A stretch of DNA of 64,000 nucleotides, from positions 1 to 64,000 of the forward strand of contig NZ_JASTZU010000034.1 in NCBI RefSeq assembly GCF_030282825.1. The letters are read 5' to 3'. The position numbers and the translations under genes were made by a program. Below are positions 1-8,476 of this stretch, in pieces (within the stretch, counting starts at the first letter, position 1; each line of letters opens with the position of its first letter). This DNA comes from Aquibacillus rhizosphaerae. Lineage in GTDB: Bacteria; Bacillota; Bacilli; Bacillales; Amphibacillaceae. Below the pieces are notes generated by a model. It had not been told where the DNA came from and did no database searches. It saw only the letters and a list, made by a program, of their open reading frames with translations.

Positions 1-67
1 TAATGTTGATAATTAAATGAAATTGGAGGGAAAGCTGATACATTCAGGTTTCCTCTCGATTGTTTAG

Positions 68-598
68 CTATTTATCTTTATATTCTTTAGGATTATCCCT
101 ACTCATAATTAGTTTCATAACTCTATATCCATCGCTTGGCATTCCTTTATAAGCCCTTAAAAATGATGGATATTTTATAGGGAGAATTGTAATAATGAAT
201 TGTACCAAAGATGCATTCATAATAGACTTTAATAAAAAAATTATAATGTATTGACTGTCTGAAAATGTAATTGAAATATAACAAATTAAACCTAGTATAA
301 ATGAAAAAAATGGACCTGCAATCATAATCATAGCATTGGACACAATGTTATTCTTACCTTTAGGTATGTTATATTCGACAAAACCAACCCACCCACTTAA
401 AGGCTGAATTTTAAATGTTAGTTTACCTACTTTAAAACCAGTACCCTTGAAAGAGCTTCCCAATCTAACTCCTACTGGCTCTTTGAACAATATTAATGCT
501 GTAAGTGCGTGACCAAGTTCGTGAACTAAAGTAGTAAGCGGAAGTATCAAGGAGACGAACAATAAAAAAGTGATTGTGAATTGTATATAGCTATCCAT
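68..598 (-). CDS. M50-like membrane metalloprotease
   Basis: Small predicted integral-membrane zinc protease of about 176 residues. A first membrane segment runs directly into HELGH (residues about 26-30 from the chosen start), the HExxH zinc motif of site-2-protease-like M50 proteins; two or more hydrophobic stretches follow (about residues 85-105 and 110-135). M50 enzymes usually carry a second metal ligand in an NPDG-type motif, which I do not see clearly, so activity is uncertain. The ATG at 598 is preferred because GGGGGA lies five bases upstream; an in-frame TTG at 610 has no such site. It stands alone on the minus strand, and its substrate cannot be inferred from context. Confidence 0.7.
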   Translation of the reverse strand: MDSYIQFTITFLLFVSLILPLTTLVHELGHALTALILFKEPVGVRLGSSFKGTGFKVGKLTFKIQPLSGWVGFVEYNIPKGKNNIVSNAMIMIAGPFFSFILGLICYISITFSDSQYIIIFLLKSIMNASLVQFIITILPIKYPSFLRAYKGMPSDGYRVMKLIMSRDNPKEYKDK

Positions 599-780
599 AA
601 GTTCCCCCAATCAATCCAATTATCTTATGGATACATTCTACATTGACCAAAAGACTCCTGCACCTTATTAAATAATGAGGAGCTAAATATTGAATTTTGC
701 CAAACGTAAACTATCATAAGTATCTGTCATTTCAAATACAAATTATGTAAGCAATAGCAATAACTCTTTCATATTGTGTT

Positions 781-969
781 TTGTACTTTCGTGGCTTTGG
801 CTATCGACAAACAAAAACCAAGCTAGGTAGTTGTCGAGGTATTTCGTATGGAGATTTAAAAGAAAATCTATCAAATCAACAACCTTACAATATTGCAGTT
901 TATATAAAGGGAAAAGAAAATATGATCTTAGAAATTGAACGACAAGCTATAGTGTGGTATAAGCAGTAA
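781..969 (+). CDS. possible gene remnant or spurious ORF
   Basis: This 62-codon frame opens with TTG and stays open upstream only to a stop at 748-750. No ribosome binding site precedes it and I recognise no family. The encoded sequence is compositionally protein-like, so it may be the C-terminal remnant of a lost gene. It occupies most of the gap between the M50-like gene and the deacetylase gene (599-987), in which I see nothing else convincing. Confidence 0.15.
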   Translation: MYFRGFGYRQTKTKLGSCRGISYGDLKENLSNQQPYNIAVYIKGKENMILEIERQAIVWYKQ

Positions 970-987
970 TAATATTATTTTGGTTAT

Positions 988-1869
988 TTATTTTAATTCA
1001 TAACTATCTAGTTTTACAAATTTAAACCCTTGATCTAGTAAGTTAGGAATTGCCATTTTTATGCCTTCAGCTGTTTGAGAGTTTGGTTGATTCATATGTA
1101 AAATAGCAATAGTCCCTGCTTTAGACTTCAATAACTCATGTTTGACTTCATTCGCTGATAAAGTTGCTCCTGCATCACCATTAATATTAAAGTTCACTGC
1201 TTCCATACCGAGTTCGTTAAGTAAGGAAACAGAGGAATCATCATAATGGGCAGTTCCCGAGCGGAAGTACTTAGGTTGGTGACCTGTTAATTGATAGATT
1301 GTTTTATAATTGGATATGATTTCTTGGATGGCTTCTTTTGAAGAGAGAGTACCTTTTATCCCATAAGCTGATTGACCATTTATGCTAAGTGGCTTATGAT
1401 TTGTTCCATGATTCTCAATCTGAAATTGATCTAAGCTTGCTAAATATAAAAATACCTCTTTGTTTTCCTCTATCCAACGTTCATTAATAAAAAGGGTTGC
1501 TGGAATATTATTTTCTACTAGAAAGTCTATTAATTGCTGATCATAATTGCTACCAGACGATGAACCACATGCATCAAATGTTAAAGCAATGACATGATCA
1601 TTTGTGTTTAATTGATTTTTAACTCCTCTAACATCCAATCCCCATTCCGATGGAAGTGAAGAATTATCCTGTGATATATCTGATGCTTTTCTGATGGTAG
1701 TTGAAAATGATAAAACTTGTAATAATGGAAACTCTTCTGAAATGTTTTTCATAACTGGAGACCTGGAAGACTCTACTGCCAATGTAGCAGATAAAGCGTC
1801 TCTTTCTATAGGAAAGAAGATAATCAATAATATAATTATGCTTGTACAAATAGTGACCCACTTTTTCAT
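988..1869 (-). CDS. Polysaccharide deacetylase (NodB-like), exported
   Basis: Carbohydrate esterase family 4-type protein of 293 residues, expected to remove acetyl groups from a cell-wall or other polysaccharide outside the membrane. A hydrophobic N-terminal segment (residues about 4-20) acts as signal peptide or anchor. The NodB domain starts near residue 93 with TFDAC, where the usual TFDDG has its second Asp replaced by Ala; HGTNH, RSGTAH and LHMN follow as the later motifs. The altered first motif is seen in divergent members and may change activity. The ATG at 1869 has TTAGGTG six bases upstream, better than the GTG at 1878. It is monocistronic and its substrate is unknown. Confidence 0.8.
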   Translation of the reverse strand: MKKWVTICTSIIILLIIFFPIERDALSATLAVESSRSPVMKNISEEFPLLQVLSFSTTIRKASDISQDNSSLPSEWGLDVRGVKNQLNTNDHVIALTFDACGSSSGSNYDQQLIDFLVENNIPATLFINERWIEENKEVFLYLASLDQFQIENHGTNHKPLSINGQSAYGIKGTLSSKEAIQEIISNYKTIYQLTGHQPKYFRSGTAHYDDSSVSLLNELGMEAVNFNINGDAGATLSANEVKHELLKSKAGTIAILHMNQPNSQTAEGIKMAIPNLLDQGFKFVKLDSYELK

Positions 1870-2056
1870 CACATACACCTAATTTCTACTAATTTATTCT
1901 ATTATAATTGAAAAATATGGTAAATACTTATATTTATGTTGAATTTGGTGAAAAGTTCAGTAATGATAGAGGTAAACAGTATAGAAGTGTCAAATAATAC
2001 TTAATGAAACGTAGCTAAAACACAAAGTGAATCTAGTGAAAGGCAGGAGGATTTGA

Positions 2057-2911
2057 ATGAAAATTGAATTTCTAGGGACCGGAGGAGCTATGTCTATTCC
2101 TCGTCCACTTTGTAATTGTATTGTATGTAAGGAAGCTAGAGAAAAAGGTGTTCCTTATAGTCGTACTGGTCCTAGTTTATTTATACACGGCCCTAATGTA
2201 TTAATTGATACACCGGAAGATATATACTATCAAATAAACCGTTCAACTATTAAAAATATAAATGCGGTGTTCTATTCACATTGGCATCCAGATCATGTCA
2301 TGGGCAGAAGAGTACTCGAGTCTTTAAATGCTGATTGGGTAGGAAATCCTCCAAAGCCTAGTCAAACGGATGTGTACTTACCAGAGCAAGTAGGAAAGGA
2401 CTTTGAGAATCGTCTTGGAAGTGGAGAACATTTACAATTTTTTGAAGAACAAGGTTTTATCAAGCTCCATCAACTTAGTGATGGTGATAGCATTGTTTTA
2501 AATGACACAACCATATCTCCCTTTCGTCTAGCTGAGAATTATGTTTATGCGTTTTTATTTGAAACCTCTAACAAATTTATATTAATTGCACCAGATGAAT
2601 TAAACAATTGGGAGCCATCAAAACAGATGAAGGGTGTTGACTTAGCAATCTTGCCGATGGGTATTTGTGATTTCCATCCATTAACTGGTGAACAACAAAT
2701 AGATGTATTACATCCTGTGCTAAATGCTGAAGCCACTTTTAGTGATACAATTGATATTATTAAGAAACTACAAGCCAAACGAACAATACTTACACATATC
2801 GAAGAGGTGGATGGCTTAGGTTATGAAGAGCTTGAGAAGTTGAAAGTAAAACTGAAATTAGAAGGTATACAAATTGAGTTTGCTTATGACACGTTGATAG
2901 TTGACATTTGA
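2057..2911 (+). CDS. MBL-fold metallohydrolase, PhnP-like
   Basis: A 284-residue metallo-beta-lactamase-fold hydrolase. The zinc signature HWHPDH gives H75, H77, D79 and H80, and the start (FLGTGGA, then a Cys-rich CNCIVC segment) resembles PhnP-type cyclic-phosphate phosphodiesterases and related RNase Z relatives. An acidic PDEL segment and a late THIEE segment supply the expected distal ligands. GGCAGGAGG precedes the ATG. The next gene starts 10 bases downstream, so the two are probably co-transcribed. No other phosphonate genes are nearby, so phosphonate use is not implied and the substrate is open. Confidence 0.8.
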   Translation: MKIEFLGTGGAMSIPRPLCNCIVCKEAREKGVPYSRTGPSLFIHGPNVLIDTPEDIYYQINRSTIKNINAVFYSHWHPDHVMGRRVLESLNADWVGNPPKPSQTDVYLPEQVGKDFENRLGSGEHLQFFEEQGFIKLHQLSDGDSIVLNDTTISPFRLAENYVYAFLFETSNKFILIAPDELNNWEPSKQMKGVDLAILPMGICDFHPLTGEQQIDVLHPVLNAEATFSDTIDIIKKLQAKRTILTHIEEVDGLGYEELEKLKVKLKLEGIQIEFAYDTLIVDI

Positions 2912-2921
2912 GGTGAGATGA

Positions 2922-3494
2922 TTGCGTCTGGAATTAAAATCAGAAAACGATATTGTGAAATCTATAGAAACAGACGCTTGGATGATGGATATCTTAAAGG
3001 CTGCGAGTCAATTGAATTTGCCTGATTGGTGGATATGTGCGGGTTTTATTCGTTCCAAAATATGGGATGCGCTACATGGATTTGATGAAAGAAGTCCAAT
3101 TGAAGATATTGATGTTATTTATTTTAATGAAATAGAAATGGATGAAGAAGTAGAAAAAAGTTATCAACAAAAATTGTTAGAGATTTTACCGAACATACCA
3201 TGGTCTGTTAAAAATCAGGCAAGAATGCATATTGTTAACGATATTAAACCTTATACTTGTTCGATTGACGCTATTTCTAAATTTCCAGAAACTGCTACAG
3301 CAATTGGTGTGAAATTAGATTCAAATTATCAAGTGGTTCTAACAGCTCCACATGGTGTAACAGATGTCATCAATCTTCATGTAAAACCAACTAATTTGTT
3401 TTTGGAAAATGAAAAATTGCACGCAGTATATAGGGAAAGGGTTATAAGGAAAAATTGGACATCAACATGGAAAGAAATAAAAATTAACTTTTGA
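2922..3494 (+). CDS. Nucleotidyltransferase family protein (COG3575 type)
   Basis: A 190-residue protein whose GFIRSKIWD segment followed by the acidic IEDIDVIYF segment matches the G-[SR]...D-x-D arrangement of a large, mostly uncharacterised bacterial nucleotidyltransferase-fold family (COG3575, DUF925). The substrate is unknown. It begins with TTG, chosen because GAGGTGA sits five bases upstream and no in-frame ATG is better placed. It lies 10 bases behind the metallohydrolase gene, consistent with a two-gene operon. Confidence 0.75.
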   Translation: MRLELKSENDIVKSIETDAWMMDILKAASQLNLPDWWICAGFIRSKIWDALHGFDERSPIEDIDVIYFNEIEMDEEVEKSYQQKLLEILPNIPWSVKNQARMHIVNDIKPYTCSIDAISKFPETATAIGVKLDSNYQVVLTAPHGVTDVINLHVKPTNLFLENEKLHAVYRERVIRKNWTSTWKEIKINF

Positions 3495-3553
3495 AAAATT
3501 AATCTCTAATAAAAAATGATTACTTTTAACAAAATGACACGAGGAGTGATAAT

Positions 3554-4036
3554 ATGGTAAATATGTATATGAATGAGTTGATTCACGAACTTGAGTTGGT
3601 AACAAACACAACACGAAATTTGATTGAGAAAGTTGACTACAAAGACTGGGATTTTCGACCTCAAGATAACATGCGAACGTTAATTGAGTTAGCCCATCAT
3701 TTAGTACTCATACCTAAGTCAGACTACTATTGTCTGATGAAAGAAGTTCCTCAAGATGAATATGAAAAGTTAGAAACTGATTTACTAGATGTTACAGATT
3801 CAAAGACTTTATCTGAGCAACTAAACCAGAATTATAAACTTCTAACTGATTACATATTAAGTTTAAGTGAACAAGAACTATTAAATATAAAGACCGCTCC
3901 GTTTTATCTGGAAGATAAATCAACACAATTAAAATGGTTTATAGAAATCATTACACATATGTTTCATCATCGTGCTCAATTTTTTAATTATTTAAAAGAG
4001 CTTAAGTACGAAGTGAATATGTTTGATTTGTATTAA
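3554..4036 (+). CDS. DinB superfamily protein
   Basis: A 160-residue four-helix-bundle protein of the DinB/YfiT-like superfamily. These proteins bind a metal through three His residues; candidate ligands are visible in LAHHLV (about residue 49) and in MFHHRAQ near the C terminus. Family members include thiol S-transferases, but most Bacillaceae paralogs have no assigned role. GAGGAG precedes the ATG at 3554. It follows the nucleotidyltransferase gene by 59 bases on the same strand and may have its own promoter. Confidence 0.8.
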   Translation: MVNMYMNELIHELELVTNTTRNLIEKVDYKDWDFRPQDNMRTLIELAHHLVLIPKSDYYCLMKEVPQDEYEKLETDLLDVTDSKTLSEQLNQNYKLLTDYILSLSEQELLNIKTAPFYLEDKSTQLKWFIEIITHMFHHRAQFFNYLKELKYEVNMFDLY

Positions 4037-4117
4037 TGCGTTGTTTTTTACAAGCGGATTCACTTTAAACAAGTGATGTGCTTTTATATGTAGTTGGAAT
4101 TTTTTTAACACCTGAGT

Positions 4118-4227
4118 CAATTTCATAATTACCTTATTCAGTCATCTACGACAATAGATAGTTTGGAAATTGTTTTATCCAATTATATATTGTTGTAGGT
4201 GACGACAAAATTGGTATTATGAAATTG
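4118..4227. repeat. 110-bp inverted-repeat element, copy A
   Basis: An intergenic element bounded by CAATTTCATAATTACC (4118-4133) and GGTATTATGAAATTG (4213-4227), which are imperfect inverted repeats. Inner arms also pair: GTCATCTACGACAAT (4141-4155) with ATTGTTGTAGGTGAC further right. The whole unit can therefore fold as one long imperfect hairpin. A second copy in opposite orientation lies at 47187-47289. It resembles a MITE or REP-like element. It fills much of the 294-bp gap between the DinB-family gene and the HTH gene; I see no other feature in that gap. Confidence 0.85.
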
Positions 4228-4330
4228 ATTAACCTTAGTAGTATAGTTTTTGAATCTTTCTGGTAAATCATATGAAATGACGTATAATAAAAAAGCAGCA
4301 CATTTTTGGATTGCAAAGGAATGAATTCTA

Positions 4331-4561
4331 GTGTATTTAACTGTTGAAGAAACTGCAGATTATCTTAATATGGAAGAAAAGTATTTGAGGAAATTAATTA
4401 CACAAGGTAAAGTCCGAGCTATTTACGATGGTGAACGATATATTATAAATAAAGACCAATTTGAAACTCATTTGGAACAGATGGACAAGTACAAAGCGTT
4501 AATGGAAGAAATTTTAAATGAGCCAATCCCAGAAGATATTGATGTGAAGGACGAGGATTAA
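4331..4561 (+). CDS. Excisionase/MerR-type small HTH protein
   Basis: A 76-residue protein. The N-terminal half, from LTVEETADYLNM to INKDQFETHL, is a winged helix-turn-helix of the excisionase (Xis/MerR-like) family, and the tail is short and acidic (ending DIDVKDED). Such stand-alone proteins are common in Bacillaceae; they are probably DNA-binding but of unknown target. Start is GTG with AAAGGA about ten bases upstream. No integrase or phage gene is adjacent, so a recombination role is not supported by context. Confidence 0.65.
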   Translation: MYLTVEETADYLNMEEKYLRKLITQGKVRAIYDGERYIINKDQFETHLEQMDKYKALMEEILNEPIPEDIDVKDED

Positions 4562-4593
4562 AGGGAACTGTTTTAAAGAATAGGAGTTTATAT

Positions 4594-5496
4594 ATGAACA
4601 AAAAAACAAAAAAAAATCAAGCAACTGCATTAGAATTTACTGTTAATGAGCAATCTGAACTACTACCGTTTTTGTTAGAAGTTCTTTCAAATAGAAGTCG
4701 AAACTCAGTTAAATCAATATTAACAAGAGGTCAAGTCACGATTAATGGGAAAGTAATAACGGCACATAATCATATGCTTCAAATTGGTGAGAAGGTCACT
4801 ATACAAAAGAATAAGGTGGCAAAAGCAAAAGCCGATTCACCAATCGATTTGAATATTTTATATGAGGATTCTGATGTAATCGTGATTGACAAGCAGCCGG
4901 GATTATTATCGGTTGCATCTTCTAAGGAAAAGGACGTAACCGCTTATCGGCAATTAATGACACATGTGAAAAGTGAGAATACGAACAACCGAATTTTTAT
5001 TGTTCATAGGCTTGACCGAGATACTTCAGGTGTGATGATGTTTGCTAAAAATGAAAAGGTAAAACGTATATTGCAGGATGCTTGGAAAGAGAAAGTGGAA
5101 GAACGTACATATATCGCACTAGTTGAGGGTGCTGTGAAAAAGCAGTCTGATACGATCTCAACGTGGTTAAAGGAAAGTAAAACGTTAAAAATGTATTCAA
5201 GTGATCAACCGAACGGTGGACAGCATGCTGTAACACATTATAAAGTACTCAAAACAAATGATAAAACCAGCTTATTGGAAGTGCAATTGGAGACGGGGAG
5301 AAAAAATCAGATTAGAGTACATATGGAAGCAATAGGTCATCCAATTGTCGGAGATAAGAAGTATGGTGCAAAAAATCTCGGAATTGGCAGATTAGGTCTC
5401 CATGCAAAAGTATTAGCTTTCTCTCATCCAATAAGTGGTAAAATACTGCGCTTTGAATCAGCTACACCAAAAGTTTTCTACAAATTATTTAAATGA
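4594..5496 (+). CDS. RluA-family RNA pseudouridine synthase
   Basis: A 300-residue rRNA/tRNA pseudouridine synthase. Residues about 20-85 form an S4-like RNA-binding domain and the rest is the catalytic domain with the family signature HRLDRDTSG, whose second Asp (after RLDR) is the nucleophile. RKNQIRVHM near the C terminus is the conserved late RluA motif. Overall layout is like B. subtilis YhcT/YjbO-type enzymes, but the exact target uridine cannot be told from sequence. It follows the HTH gene by 32 bases and ends at a good terminator. Confidence 0.85.
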   Translation: MNKKTKKNQATALEFTVNEQSELLPFLLEVLSNRSRNSVKSILTRGQVTINGKVITAHNHMLQIGEKVTIQKNKVAKAKADSPIDLNILYEDSDVIVIDKQPGLLSVASSKEKDVTAYRQLMTHVKSENTNNRIFIVHRLDRDTSGVMMFAKNEKVKRILQDAWKEKVEERTYIALVEGAVKKQSDTISTWLKESKTLKMYSSDQPNGGQHAVTHYKVLKTNDKTSLLEVQLETGRKNQIRVHMEAIGHPIVGDKKYGAKNLGIGRLGLHAKVLAFSHPISGKILRFESATPKVFYKLFK

Positions 5497-5505
5497 ATTG
5501 AGACT

Positions 5506-5539
5506 AAAAGGTTGATGACATTAAGTCATCAGCCTTTTT
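5506..5539 (+). terminator. Rho-independent terminator after RluA-type gene
   Basis: AAAAGGTTGATGAC pairs with GTCATCAGCCTTTTT around a five-base loop, directly behind the stop codon and ending in a T run. Confidence 0.85.
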
Positions 5540-5570
5540 CAGGAGCTAAGAAAGATAAAAAATTTGAGAT

Positions 5571-5631
5571 GTCTAGCTCTAGCTTGTTGGGGTTGAGCAA
5601 GGCACCCCGAGCTTTTCTAAATGAACTAGAC
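5571..5631. repeat. Degenerate Bacillaceae dispersed repeat (GTCTAGCTCTAGC type)
   Basis: An intergenic stretch starting GTCTAGCTC and ending GAACTAGAC, which can pair, with a GGGGTT...ACCCC inner pairing. The opening resembles the GTCCAGCTCCAGCG start of a widespread Bacillaceae intergenic repeat; a second degenerate relative lies at 52503-52623. Family membership is by eye. Confidence 0.4.
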
Positions 5632-5721
5632 TAAAAAAAATACATATTTTTACACCAAGTGAAGCTAATTAATGATAAAATATTCGTTGTAACACTTTGT
5701 TATTTTAAGGAGGTTGTCAAT

Positions 5722-6639
5722 ATGAATAATCAATTGAATAAGCCAAAGGGATTTGGAGAAATATTAGATCTTACCTTTCGTTTGAGTAAAAACCATTTTT
5801 CTAATTTCATTTTAATATTTTTAGTAATTATGGGACCGTTATATCTACTTCAATCGTTTGTTGAGTTGCTTTCTGGAACAAGTTTTTTTCGAGAAGTTGG
5901 CACAGGGAGTAATCCTTTTGAACAATTTGCATCAAGTTTTGATATAGCAGAAGCAGAAGCAACAAGCAATTTAGGCGCGGACCTTGGAATTGTTTTCTTG
6001 GGGTTGTTGACTATGGTTGTACTACCATTCGCTTATGCATCTATATTAATTGCCGTAAATGATATAAAAAAAGGACTAGAATTCACCGTTAAAGATGTTA
6101 TGAAGCGAGCGTTTTCTGAATTTTGGACCATCTTTGGAAGTAGTCTTCTATTTGGATTGCTTTTCTTTAGTTTAGTATTTGTACCACTTTTCTTTATTAT
6201 AATTATTGGTGTGATTGGTGCAGTTGCAAATCCAATAGTAGGCATTATCCTTTCTATTATTTTATTTTTAGCTGTTGCAGCAGTAGCCATCTTTCTATTA
6301 ACAAGATGGAGCTTCTTTCTAGGTGCGGTCGTATTTGAGCAAGATGCCCCAGGTTTAGGGAGAAGCTGGAGACTTACTCGAAAAAGGACATGGTTTGTAA
6401 TTGGGTTATACATTGTATTGTTTTTAATCACATTTTCCATTAGTATTTCGGTCGAAACTGTTTTAGGAATGTTGTTAGGTTATAGTGTATTATTTACGGT
6501 ATTAGTTAATGTTGTAGCATTGGTTACATCTATGTTTCTCGCTGTCGGATATGCAATCGTTTATCTCGATTTAAAAGCAAGGCATGATGCAGATGATTTA
6601 AAAGAATTAATTGATGATTATAACTCAGTAAATAATTAA
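5722..6639 (+). CDS. Polytopic membrane protein, GPDPase-membrane-domain-like
   Basis: A 305-residue integral-membrane protein with about six hydrophobic segments and an N-terminal NKPKGFGEILDLTF stretch typical of proteins annotated with the glycerophosphodiesterase membrane domain or related DUFs. No catalytic GDPD domain is present. The start at 5722 is set by AAGGAGG eight bases upstream; the frame is open further 5' without a ribosome site. It is the first gene of a five-gene operon with DUF4129, DUF4350, MoxR and DUF58 proteins. Such clusters often carry membrane proteins of this sort, presumably as a membrane component; the function is unknown. Confidence 0.65.
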   Translation: MNNQLNKPKGFGEILDLTFRLSKNHFSNFILIFLVIMGPLYLLQSFVELLSGTSFFREVGTGSNPFEQFASSFDIAEAEATSNLGADLGIVFLGLLTMVVLPFAYASILIAVNDIKKGLEFTVKDVMKRAFSEFWTIFGSSLLFGLLFFSLVFVPLFFIIIIGVIGAVANPIVGIILSIILFLAVAAVAIFLLTRWSFFLGAVVFEQDAPGLGRSWRLTRKRTWFVIGLYIVLFLITFSISISVETVLGMLLGYSVLFTVLVNVVALVTSMFLAVGYAIVYLDLKARHDADDLKELIDDYNSVNN

Positions 6640-6672
6640 TTTCTCTTAAATGATAGTTAGGTGATGATTTAG

Positions 6673-7335
6673 TTGAAAAAAGATGAAGAAGCAAGAGATC
6701 AATTGCGTAATATATTGGATGAAAAAGAATACACCGTTTATTATCAAGATAATCGGAGTTTTATTGAGGTATGGTGGGATAAAGGCAAAGCTTGGATATT
6801 AGATATGCTTGAAAAGTTGTTTTCTTCCTTTCAACCTTCTGATACGGCCACTAATGGTGTTCTTATTGGTATTATTATTGTTACAATCGCTCTTATTGCA
6901 CTAACCATCTATTTTAGTGTGCGAACGTATAGGCGTAAACGTATATTTCAGGATAAGAAGCCATTACAGTTCATGGATGAAATACATTGGTCTTATCACA
7001 AACATTTAGAAGAGGCGAACAAACGTGAGGAATTGTTAGCTTATAAGGAAGCGATTCGGCACATGTTTTTAGCAGTCCTATTATTTCTTCATGAAAAAAG
7101 TCAACTTGAAGCTAGAATTTGGAAAACAAATTGGGAATATTATGACGAACTTAAAAAAGTTAGTCAAAAGCAAGCGGATCTTTTCTTTAAGCTTGCAATA
7201 CTATTCGATGAAGTAACTTACGGAGAACGTCAAGTAAATCAAGAAGAATATTTGCGTTTCAAACAAGAAACAATGAAGTGGTTTAATAAAGATGAAGCTG
7301 AAAATGTTCTTCACTCGGATGAAAAGGAGGAATGA
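6673..7335 (+). CDS. DUF4129-domain membrane protein
   Basis: A 220-residue protein with one transmembrane helix (about residues 58-83). A basic, cytoplasmic C-terminal half contains YKEAIRHMFLAVLLFL and the WEYYDELKK segment seen in DUF4129 proteins. The TTG start is supported by TTAGGTGATG about six bases upstream. It belongs to the MoxR/DUF58 operon, where DUF4129 proteins regularly occur. Transglutaminase-fusion relatives suggest a cell-envelope role, but this one lacks that domain and no activity can be assigned. Confidence 0.7.
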   Translation: MKKDEEARDQLRNILDEKEYTVYYQDNRSFIEVWWDKGKAWILDMLEKLFSSFQPSDTATNGVLIGIIIVTIALIALTIYFSVRTYRRKRIFQDKKPLQFMDEIHWSYHKHLEEANKREELLAYKEAIRHMFLAVLLFLHEKSQLEARIWKTNWEYYDELKKVSQKQADLFFKLAILFDEVTYGERQVNQEEYLRFKQETMKWFNKDEAENVLHSDEKEE

Positions 7336-7342
7336 GGAAACG

Positions 7343-8476
7343 TTGCAAATATCATCAAAAAGCAAAACATGGATCATCCTTGCTGTTGTGCTCCTAGTAT
7401 TTACTGTGATTAGTTTTATTCTAACTTCACAACGTCCAGAAGAATATCCTAATTTTGTTTCTCATTCTCCTTCACCATCTGGAGTGAAGGGAATCTATAC
7501 TTATTTAGAGAATGAAAATGGATTGACAAACCATTGGCCACACCCACCAACAAGTTTAACCGCAGAGAATCAAAATCAGATGTTGATTATGATTGAACCG
7601 TTTTTTATTCCTGACCAAGAAGAAATGGATGCTTATTTTAGTTTTATGGAAGCTGGAAATACGATTTTTTTACATATGGTTAATCCGGATGGCATGCTCA
7701 ACGTGGAGACATTACCACTTATAGAAGAACCATCTAATCCTAATCAAGTAGTTGGTTCAAATGGTATCAATTATAATGCTATTGTGTCATCATCAGTTAG
7801 ATTAAACGTAAATACAGATGATGAGAAATTATATTCAGACGAACAGGGAGTACTTGCATTTAAAAGATCGGTTGGAAAGGGGCAATTAATTGTTTCAGTA
7901 ACTCCAGAGTGGATGACAAACGATAGGATACTAGACAAGGATCATTTTGAAATTATTCTATCACTGATCAATCAAGAAAATCCAACTGATATCTTTTTTG
8001 ATGAATACATTCACAATGGGAAAAATGCTTCTTCGATGCTAGAAATTTATCCTAAATGGCTTTTAGTAGTTCTTCTGCAAGCTATTATTATTTCGATTTT
8101 ATGGGTGTGGTTAAAAGGAAAGAGATTTGGACCAATTTACATTCCTAGAGAAGAGACAGTACGTTTTAGTGATGAACGAATAAAGGCATTATCAGCTTGG
8201 TACCTAAAAAAGCATAGGTACGCTGAGGCATTAATGATTCAATCAGATTATCTGAAGCAAAGTTTACAAGAGCACTGGGGAATCTCCTATAGTAAAGAGG
8301 GATTATCATTACAGATTTTATTAGAACGTAAATGTAAGTACCTATTAAAAGAAGAAATCAGCCAACTTACACAAGAGCTACCTAACGTCTTATTAAAACA
8401 GGAGCTTAGTAAGCAAGAGTTTTTATTATGGTCGAAAAAAATCAATCGATTACGGAAAGAGGTGGAAGAAGGATGA
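7343..8476 (+). CDS. DUF4350-domain membrane protein
   Basis: About 377 residues: an N-terminal membrane helix (residues about 10-30), a roughly 200-residue domain that begins with the SPSPSGVKGIYTYLE segment typical of DUF4350, a second membrane helix (about 235-258) and a soluble C-terminal region. The TTG at 7343 is proposed as start because the reading frame follows AAGGAGG at 7324-7330, although the spacer (12 bases) is long; an upstream ATG at 7292 would overlap the preceding gene by 44 bases. The stop overlaps the moxR start as ATGA, indicating translational coupling. Confidence 0.7.
   Translation: MQISSKSKTWIILAVVLLVFTVISFILTSQRPEEYPNFVSHSPSPSGVKGIYTYLENENGLTNHWPHPPTSLTAENQNQMLIMIEPFFIPDQEEMDAYFSFMEAGNTIFLHMVNPDGMLNVETLPLIEEPSNPNQVVGSNGINYNAIVSSSVRLNVNTDDEKLYSDEQGVLAFKRSVGKGQLIVSVTPEWMTNDRILDKDHFEIILSLINQENPTDIFFDEYIHNGKNASSMLEIYPKWLLVVLLQAIIISILWVWLKGKRFGPIYIPREETVRFSDERIKALSAWYLKKHRYAEALMIQSDYLKQSLQEHWGISYSKEGLSLQILLERKCKYLLKEEISQLTQELPNVLLKQELSKQEFLLWSKKINRLRKEVEEG

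Noticed and set aside
1664-1882. Frames of about 60 codons on both strands at the deacetylase start
   Set aside because: They overlap the signal-peptide region of the deacetylase gene in other frames and have no ribosome sites.
4331-4561. Excisionase of a prophage or integrative element
   Set aside because: The HTH type fits, but no integrase, phage or attachment repeat is nearby; stand-alone proteins of this type are common.
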